DNA of 37,858 bases from the NCBI GenBank assembly GCA_030949555.1, contig JAUZSJ010000013.1, forward strand, positions 1 to 37,858, in the 5' to 3' direction. The notes beneath the pieces were generated by a model that ran no database searches, was not told the origin of the DNA, and was given only the letters and a program-made list of their open reading frames with translations. Of this stretch, positions 31,273 to 37,858 are shown piece after piece. How positions within the stretch are numbered: position 1 is the stretch's first letter; each line of letters begins with the position of its first letter. The stretch is from Persephonella sp. (lineage in GTDB: Bacteria > Aquificota > Aquificia > Aquificales > Hydrogenothermaceae). The translations under genes and the position numbers were made by a program.

Positions 31273-31785
31273 TTAGTTTAGGGTTTCTTTTCTGAGCTGC
31301 TTAAATTTTATTACAGATTTTTTGTCTTTTAGATTCTGGAATATGTAATGAAAGTCTATAGCTGGTCCATAGGATTTGACAAGCATCTTTGTAAGCTCGC
31401 ATACAGTTTCATCTCCGGCAATACACTGTTTCATCATGTCTATCAGCAGGTCTTCAAGGGAAACAACATTCATTGTAAATCCTTCAGTTTCTATCTGGTT
31501 GAATGTTCCTGCTGGAATTATCTCAAAATTTTTGCTTATCTCTACAACTACATCTTCCCTTGTCCAGAAATCTCCCATCTGGGAGTATCCTAATTCTTTT
31601 AAGATTTTTGTCAGTAGAGGGATGTCAGGAAACAGGAGGGAGATGTTCCCGGAAGGATACATCCCCTGCGTATAAACAGTGAGAGCAAACTTTCCCACAA
31701 TAACAGGCTGGATTTTTGAACCAGCCTTTTTGAGCTCTGTGTATATTTCTTTTATTGCTCTTATCTGTTTATCTAAAAGGGTCAT
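31273..31785 (-). CDS. Hypothetical, possibly nucleotidyltransferase-fold protein
   Basis: 170 aa between aldolase and fbp; 'PVIVGKFALTVYTQGMYPSGNISLLFPD' resembles the start of nucleotidyltransferase-like folds (weak). Confidence 0.5.
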   Translation of the reverse strand: MTLLDKQIRAIKEIYTELKKAGSKIQPVIVGKFALTVYTQGMYPSGNISLLFPDIPLLTKILKELGYSQMGDFWTREDVVVEISKNFEIIPAGTFNQIETEGFTMNVVSLEDLLIDMMKQCIAGDETVCELTKMLVKSYGPAIDFHYIFQNLKDKKSVIKFKQLRKETLN

Positions 31786-33161
31786 TACTTTTTGAGCTCT
31801 CCGTATTCATATCTGACAGGTTTTACATATTTTTCAACAAGTTCTTTTGTGTTAAATACGTTCAGTTTTCCAAATAGGAACTCAAACTTTTTATACAGGG
31901 CATCTAATATTTTTTCCTTATACTCTTTATCTAAAGTCCACCACTGGTATTTAAACGGTCCAAAGCCTTTCTTTCTTGTTTTGTATATAAACTGCTCTTC
32001 TGTCCAGCCTTCTTTCCACTCATTTTTCAGATTTTTCTTCAGCCAGCTGTATATCTCATTTTTAAAATCTTCTGGTATCAGGTCATACATGATGTTCTGA
32101 AATCCCGTTGCCAGATGTATCTCACAGCAGTTGTTCTCTGGGAATTTGTCAAACAGCTCATCAGGAAGTGTAGATGCTCCATGCTGAACTGTTCCACCAA
32201 GTCCGTATTTTTCCCTTGCCACTTTGCCAATATCCCTCAGAACATTAAAGTCTAATTTTACCTCTGCTATTGTTCCGTCTGGAAGGGGAATTCCTCCGTG
32301 CTCTGTTCCAGTCTGGACAGACATCTTTGATATTCCTGCCATTTCTTCGGGGAGATTTTCAAGGTATCCTTCCATAAATGCTTCAAATTCTTCAACTGTT
32401 GAGTTTTTACCTCCTATGTGTCCAATCTCAGCTCCTACAGATACTGTGATGCCTTCTGGCTCTATCTGCCGTATAAACTGTGTCATTTTTGCTGTGCATA
32501 TGTAGTTGTGATACTGCTGCTCTTTCAGTGTTGGTTTTGAGTAATCAACTAATGTTGATGGGTCAATATCTATGTTGTAAAATCCTGCTTTTATTGCCTC
32601 TTCTGTAAGGTCTTTTATGGACTGGAGCTCTTTTTCCGGGTCCTCTGTATACTTTTTGGCATTGAACTGGAAGTGGTCTCCCTGAACAAATACAGGCCCT
32701 TTAAACCCTTCTTTTATGGCGGCTGCTAAAACACAGGCAGCATACTCTGAAGGTCTCTGGAATGTGTATCCAATTTCTGATTTTGCTATCTCAAATATGA
32801 ATGCTCCTACATTGTGGTTATTTGCCACTTTAAACATCTGTCTCGCAACATCATAAGTCATCCCTCTGATGTTTACAGCAGGGGTTGTTATGTTATCTAC
32901 TTCTCCTCTACCCATCGCCATGTAAAACTCATGTATAGAAGAAGGAACAGCTCCAAACTCGTTGGCTATCTTTCTTATCAGTTTTTTTGCCTTTTCTTTC
33001 AGTTCCTCTTCTTCAGCAAACACAGCTGTATAAATAAGGTCGTCAATAACGGTCTCCCTCAGTTTTTTTTCATCTTTTATTGATATACTTTTTCCGTCAC
33101 ACTCAACAGCTGAATGGACTATATCTTTAAGTTGCTCCTCAGATGTGGCTATTGTTGGCAT
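31785..33161 (-). CDS. Class II fructose-bisphosphate aldolase-family protein
   Basis: 'FVQGDHFQFNAKKYTEDPEKEL', 'GAEIGHIGGKNSTVEE', 'GTEHGGIPLPDG', 'GGTVQHGASTLPDELF'. Confidence 0.85.
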   Translation of the reverse strand: MPTIATSEEQLKDIVHSAVECDGKSISIKDEKKLRETVIDDLIYTAVFAEEEELKEKAKKLIRKIANEFGAVPSSIHEFYMAMGRGEVDNITTPAVNIRGMTYDVARQMFKVANNHNVGAFIFEIAKSEIGYTFQRPSEYAACVLAAAIKEGFKGPVFVQGDHFQFNAKKYTEDPEKELQSIKDLTEEAIKAGFYNIDIDPSTLVDYSKPTLKEQQYHNYICTAKMTQFIRQIEPEGITVSVGAEIGHIGGKNSTVEEFEAFMEGYLENLPEEMAGISKMSVQTGTEHGGIPLPDGTIAEVKLDFNVLRDIGKVAREKYGLGGTVQHGASTLPDELFDKFPENNCCEIHLATGFQNIMYDLIPEDFKNEIYSWLKKNLKNEWKEGWTEEQFIYKTRKKGFGPFKYQWWTLDKEYKEKILDALYKKFEFLFGKLNVFNTKELVEKYVKPVRYEYGELKK

Positions 33162-33297
33162 CTAAACACCCCCTTAGGTTTCCTTTGAGAATAATTATAA
33201 CATTTTCCCGAATAGAAAATAGGTTGGTGACTTAATAAAGAAAGTTTAGATAGGGATTAGAAAAGGATAGCTACCTTAAGTCGATTTTCAACTTCTT

Positions 33298-35016
33298 TTA
33301 CTTTTTGTATTTTTTCAATAGAAATATTGAAATCATTTGAAATGGTGAATAGGAAAGAAAAACTTTATATTTCCAGAAGAATTGTGATATATATTTTCTT
33401 GCATTAATTATTATTCCCAATCTGCTTGTCTGATTAATTTTTAAAAGGTACCTGGCTTCCGGTTTTACATACATATATGAATAGGCATCAAATCCAATAT
33501 ATAACATAAGATTAAAAATACCATAAGTACTATTGTAGGTTCTTCCTGCCCCAAAGCTAATATCGAATTTTAATTTATTTCCGTTGTTATCCCTATTGAA
33601 ACCAATATACATTCCCCAACTAGGAGGGGTATGATATGGGGAGAAGCGGTATGGCAAAACTTCGGCTTTAAGAAGAGTGATATCATTAGCGTATATGTTG
33701 TTATGCTTATAGAATAATTCGCTTTTGAATAAAATATATTCCTTTTCTTGAAAATATGATTTATTATACGGATCAGTTAGTTCATTTGAAAATGCTGTTA
33801 TAGATACACCTGTTTTATTTTTAGTTGAAAAGATAAGAGAGACTTTTACTGAATTTGCTTCTTTCTAAAGGATTATACAAAATATAGTTTACTTTCGTTT
33901 CTTTATATTTTAAAGACATTATTCTGTTATAATCTGGATAAACGAATCTATGAGCACGAAATTTAAATTCATAATAATATCTTAAAGATTCTCTAAGGGT
34001 GTTGGTTAATTTTTCATAATCATAATTGTCTATTTTAAATGTAATAATTTTGTAGAATGTATCTTTCTCTTCAGGTGTCATTTTATTAACTAAGAGAATG
34101 ACGCGAATTATAGAAGGAGGAAGGACTGTTTGCTTTTTTATTTTTTTCTCGAGTATGTGTACTACATGAATTGGCAATAGTTTAGGATAAAGGTTTAAAT
34201 CTCTTCTATCGGGAATTTCTGGATCTATTACTTTGATTAAATCGTACATTCCTGTGGCGCAATTGTTGGAAACAAAATAATATTTTGTTTTAAACTTACC
34301 AAGTTCATATAGATGGTATATTAAAAAAGTTATTTTTTCCTTAGTATAGTCCAACCAGTATATAAATATAAATCTTTGTTCAACATCATTATAAATATAT
34401 TTCCGTTTGAAAAATGGTTCTCTTATATAGAATGCATCAAATTTGCCAGTTAAACCCTTATAAGAGTAAACCAAAAGTTTTTTTCGTGAGCTTTGGCGGC
34501 AAAATGTACGACTTCTGAGACAATTAAAGGTTGATTTTTATTTTTAAAAATTAACATAACATGACCAAATGAAGATTGAGGTGAGTTTAAGTATTCGGAA
34601 GAAAATACAATTCCGATTTCATCTTTTGGAAAGTTTTTTATGAATCTGGATATAGTCTGATGCAATTGTTTAGATTTGTTTCTGGTAAGGAGAAGTATTT
34701 TTTCAAGAATAGATATCTTGCAGGAAAATTGCAAATAGCTCTCTCTGTGATTCTTAGACCTAAAAGCTGATAAGGTCTCTTCTAACTCATTAAGTGGTGT
34801 TATATTGGGATATGATAGATAAAAGTGTTTCTCAATTTTGGCTTTGTTTTCCCAGTGTATTAAGGCTTTCCACTGGTTCGAAAAGGATATTTTTTTTAGT
34901 TTGTTAAGTTCGTCTGCTTTTATATTAGAAAATAGCAGTTGCACTAAGATAGTATATAATATAGCTTTTTTCAAAACCATCTTATTACCACAATCTTGCA
35001 TATTTTTTAGATACAT
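33298..35016 (-). CDS. DUF4105-family exported protein (two frameshifts)
   Basis: 'SSFGHVMLIFKNKNQPLIVSEVVHFAA', 'YYFVSNNCATGMYDLIK' DUF4105-like; frame changes near 34470 (A-run) and near 33850. Confidence 0.7.
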
Positions 35017-35064
35017 TGTAATATAGAACTATAAAGTTTTAATATCTCATAATAAAGGGGGGTT

Positions 35065-35445
35065 ATGATGAGGAAGGTTCTATTGGCGTCATTGGTAAGT
35101 GTCAATTTAGCTTTTGCGTCAGCTACTATTTTAAAAGGAACCTCTCAAAATGTCTCAATAACAACAGAACCTCCAGGAGCCACTGTTTATGTAGATGGTC
35201 AGGTTATGGGAACAACACCTGTTACTTTAAGTTTGCCTAAAAACAAATATCACAAAATAGCAGTAGAAAAAGAATGTTATCAGAGGGTTGAAGTTCCCCT
35301 TGGGAAAAAATATGACCCAATTGCTTTACTTAATATTTTTTGGGATTTGAGTACAACTGATTTTATAACTGGTGCTGCTTGGGAATATTCTCCAAATAGT
35401 TACCATATAAAGTTAAAGAAAAAGCCTGATTGCAAATCAAAATGA
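35065..35445 (+). CDS. PEGA-domain exported protein
   Basis: Signal peptide; 'VSITTEPPGATVYVDGQVMGTTPVTLSLPKNKYHKIAVEKECY'. Confidence 0.85.
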   Translation: MMRKVLLASLVSVNLAFASATILKGTSQNVSITTEPPGATVYVDGQVMGTTPVTLSLPKNKYHKIAVEKECYQRVEVPLGKKYDPIALLNIFWDLSTTDFITGAAWEYSPNSYHIKLKKKPDCKSK

Positions 35446-35452
35446 AATTTTA

Positions 35453-35487
35453 GGTATCCTTACCTTGGGATTGACGGTAAGGATACC
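35453..35487. terminator. Terminator-like hairpin after the PEGA gene
   Basis: Perfect 12-bp stem GGTATCCTTACC-ttgggattgac-GGTAAGGATACC followed by T-rich gttactttctttatttt. Confidence 0.65.
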
Positions 35488-35653
35488 GTTACTTTCTTTA
35501 TTTTAATGTTCTTTAACGATATCAGATATAATGATTACATGTTTCAAGCTTTTGAATACCTTTTGGGAAGATTTAAATGTAATATATCTCCGACTTTGAT
35601 ATTTAAATATAATAATCCGGTTGATTTTTTAGACATAATTAGCAAGAGGTGTT

Positions 35654-36973
35654 TCAATAGAAAATAAATAATATTTCCTGTGCAAACCTTTCCATATCCC
35701 TTAATGCCCTTTCTGCTTTCAGTAGTTTCCTCTTTCTTCTGTCTTTTACCTTTCTGTCTAAATCCGGGAGGAGGGCAAAGTTTGGATTCATAGGCTGGAG
35801 CTCTTCTTTTGGTTCTGTTATGTATCTTACCAGTCCACCTAACATTGTTGTCTCTGGAGGAATTACCGGTTCTTTACCTTTCAGCATTCTTGAAACGTTA
35901 ATTCCTGCAAGTATTCCTGTTGCGGCAGATGCCGTATATCCTTCTACCCCTGTTATCTGACCGGCAAACAGTATTTCTGGATTTTTCTTTAGCTGTAGTG
36001 TAGGCTTTAACACCCTGTGGGACTGTATAAATGTGTTTCTGTGTATGGAGCCCAGTCTAACAAAAGTAGCATTTCTCAGGGCAGGTATCAGTCTGAATAT
36101 TCTTTTTTGCTCGGGATACTTCAGCTTTGTCTGGAATCCTACCATTGACAGAAGAGTTCCTTCTCTGTTTTCTTTCCTCAGCTGGACTACAGCAAAGGGC
36201 TGTTTTCCTGTTTTGGGGTCTGTTAAACCTACAGGTTTCATAGGACCAAACAGGAGGGTCTGTTTTCCTCTCCTTGCAATCTCCTCAATGGGAAGACATC
36301 CTTCAAAAAACACTGCCCTTTCAAACTCCTTCAGAGGAACCTGCTCCCCTTTCAGCAGTTCCTGATAAAATATCTCGTACTCTTCCTCTGTGAGGACGCA
36401 GTTAAAGTAGTCTCCTTCTCCTTTTGAGTATCTGTCTCCCCAGAAACCTTTTGAGTAATCTACTGTTTCAGCATCAACGGTTGGGGCTATCGCGTCATAA
36501 AAGTAGAGGTGCTCTGCCCCTGTCAGTTTCTGTAGCTTCTTTGAGAACTTTTCAGATGTTAAAGGTCCGGTTGCAATGATGATAAAGTCGTAGTCTTCAG
36601 GAATCTCTGTTATCTCCTTTCTTATAACATTTATGTTTGGGTGTTTTTCTAAAGTCTGTGTTATCTTCTGTGAAAACTTTTCCCTGTCAACAGCTAAAGC
36701 TCCTCCTGCAGGAACAGAGAATTCTTCTGCAACTTTTACAACAAGGGAGTTAAGCATCTTCATCTCTTCTTTTAAAAGACCTGCTCCTGTCGTAATCTCT
36801 TTTCCACCAAGGGAGTTGGAGCAGACAAGCTCTGCAAAATTACCTGTTCTGTGGGCAGGAGTGGATTTTTCAGGTCTCATTTCGTATAAATCTACTTGAA
36901 ATCCTTCTTCTGCTATTTTGTAGGCTGCTTCACTGCCTGCAAGTCCTCCACCAATTACTGCTACTTTTTTCAT
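35654..36973 (-). CDS. trmFO: FADH2/folate-dependent tRNA (uracil-54-C5)-methyltransferase TrmFO
   Basis: '[54 protein letters not shown]'; full-length. Confidence 0.95.
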   Translation of the reverse strand: MKKVAVIGGGLAGSEAAYKIAEEGFQVDLYEMRPEKSTPAHRTGNFAELVCSNSLGGKEITTGAGLLKEEMKMLNSLVVKVAEEFSVPAGGALAVDREKFSQKITQTLEKHPNINVIRKEITEIPEDYDFIIIATGPLTSEKFSKKLQKLTGAEHLYFYDAIAPTVDAETVDYSKGFWGDRYSKGEGDYFNCVLTEEEYEIFYQELLKGEQVPLKEFERAVFFEGCLPIEEIARRGKQTLLFGPMKPVGLTDPKTGKQPFAVVQLRKENREGTLLSMVGFQTKLKYPEQKRIFRLIPALRNATFVRLGSIHRNTFIQSHRVLKPTLQLKKNPEILFAGQITGVEGYTASAATGILAGINVSRMLKGKEPVIPPETTMLGGLVRYITEPKEELQPMNPNFALLPDLDRKVKDRRKRKLLKAERALRDMERFAQEILFIFY

Positions 36974-37015
36974 TTTACCTTCTGCTTTTTTTGTGGAAAT
37001 ATATGGAGATATTAT

Positions 37016-37858
37016 CTACTTTTCAATATTTTCTTTGTCCTCTTCTATCCTGAACAGATATTTCAGCAGGAATGGTGGAACAAGGGTTGTCAGTATGACT
37101 ATAAATACAACGGCAGAGTATATTTCATTGGTAAATATTTTTGCAGACCTTCCAAGCTCTGCAAAAACTAAACCTACTTCTCCTCGGGGAACCATAGATG
37201 TTCCTATTATGAGTTTTTTGAGACTGTCTGTGCCTTTCAGCAGGTATGCTCCCCCTACTTTACCAAATATTGCGATTATTAGCAGTGTGATTGTTAAAAG
37301 CCAGAATGTTGAGGAGCTGAAGTCAATTTCTCTCAGATTCATTGACAGTCCAACAGTTACGAAAAATATAGGAGTAAACAGGAATATAAGAGGTTTCATC
37401 TGTGTTTCTAACTTTTCAACAAAGTGAGGGTCTGCTTTGAGGGCAATGCCAAATGGAAGGAAAAATCTACGAGAAAGAGCAATACCTGCAGCGAATGCTC
37501 CTATTATCTCTGGTGCTCCAAACAGATGTGCAACATAGGCAAAGAAAAGGATAAGAGAGATGATTATCGTTGGGATAAAACCGGGAACCTTTCTGTATCT
37601 TCTATCGTAAACATGAATAAACTTTGACATTACGGCAGCTAAAACAGGTGCTGTTGCAAAGAAGAATGCTACAAGTATTATTATTCTCATGGTATTTTCT
37701 AAGTTTACTTCGCCCGTCAGAGCAAAATCTGCAAGTATAACCAGTAGTATAACTCCAATAACATCGTCTAAAACGGCAGCTCCCACTACTAATTGTGCTA
37801 TAGAAGTTTTTTCTTTGCCTAAATCTTTCAGAACTCTGACGGTAATACCTATACTTGT
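37016..37858 (-). CDS. CPA2-type Na+/H+ (Kef-like) antiporter, N-terminus beyond window
   Basis: 'GAAVLDDVIGVILLVI', 'APEIIGAFAAGIALSR', 'GTSMVPRGEVGLVFAELG'; frame stays open through 37858. Confidence 0.9.
   Translation of the reverse strand, partial: TSIGITVRVLKDLGKEKTSIAQLVVGAAVLDDVIGVILLVILADFALTGEVNLENTMRIIILVAFFFATAPVLAAVMSKFIHVYDRRYRKVPGFIPTIIISLILFFAYVAHLFGAPEIIGAFAAGIALSRRFFLPFGIALKADPHFVEKLETQMKPLIFLFTPIFFVTVGLSMNLREIDFSSSTFWLLTITLLIIAIFGKVGGAYLLKGTDSLKKLIIGTSMVPRGEVGLVFAELGRSAKIFTNEIYSAVVFIVILTTLVPPFLLKYLFRIEEDKENIEK

Noticed and set aside
35453-35487. Regulatory operator palindrome downstream of the PEGA gene
   Set aside because: Position just after the stop codon, followed by T-rich sequence, fits a terminator better.

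Overview
Bacterial chromosomal window, ordinary gene density. Gene content suggests a thermophilic Aquificales-like organism; this is inference only. From left to right: (1) a decayed IS200/IS605-type tnpB remnant at ~240-1150. (2) An HME-RND heavy-metal efflux operon (CusC/TolC-like, periplasmic adaptor, CusA/CzcA) plus a DUF2231 protein. (3) A tightly coupled six-gene operon at 7933-14196: PqqD-like RRE protein, ATP-grasp ligase, fold-III PLP decarboxylase with a RiPP-leader-like N-terminus, urea-transporter/M23 fusion, beta-barrel-like OMP and TPR protein. This is my best candidate for an uncharacterised biosynthesis/export system. (4) An intergenic region at ~14545-14937 with 11 perfect DnaA boxes in 11-bp and 21-bp phased arrays beside a TTA-repeat AT-rich tract, a strong oriC candidate. 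(5) A housekeeping region: folK, L,D-transpeptidase, KdsC-like phosphatase, alaS, RlmN-like radical SAM, tRNA-Val, tRNA-Asp, IclR regulator, M20 peptidase, GGDEF protein, trpE, hsp20, DUF190/crcB, fbp, class II aldolase, DUF4105, PEGA, trmFO and a Na+/H+ antiporter cut by the window end. At least 11 genes carry frameshifts, many at homopolymer runs, suggesting indel errors in the assembly.
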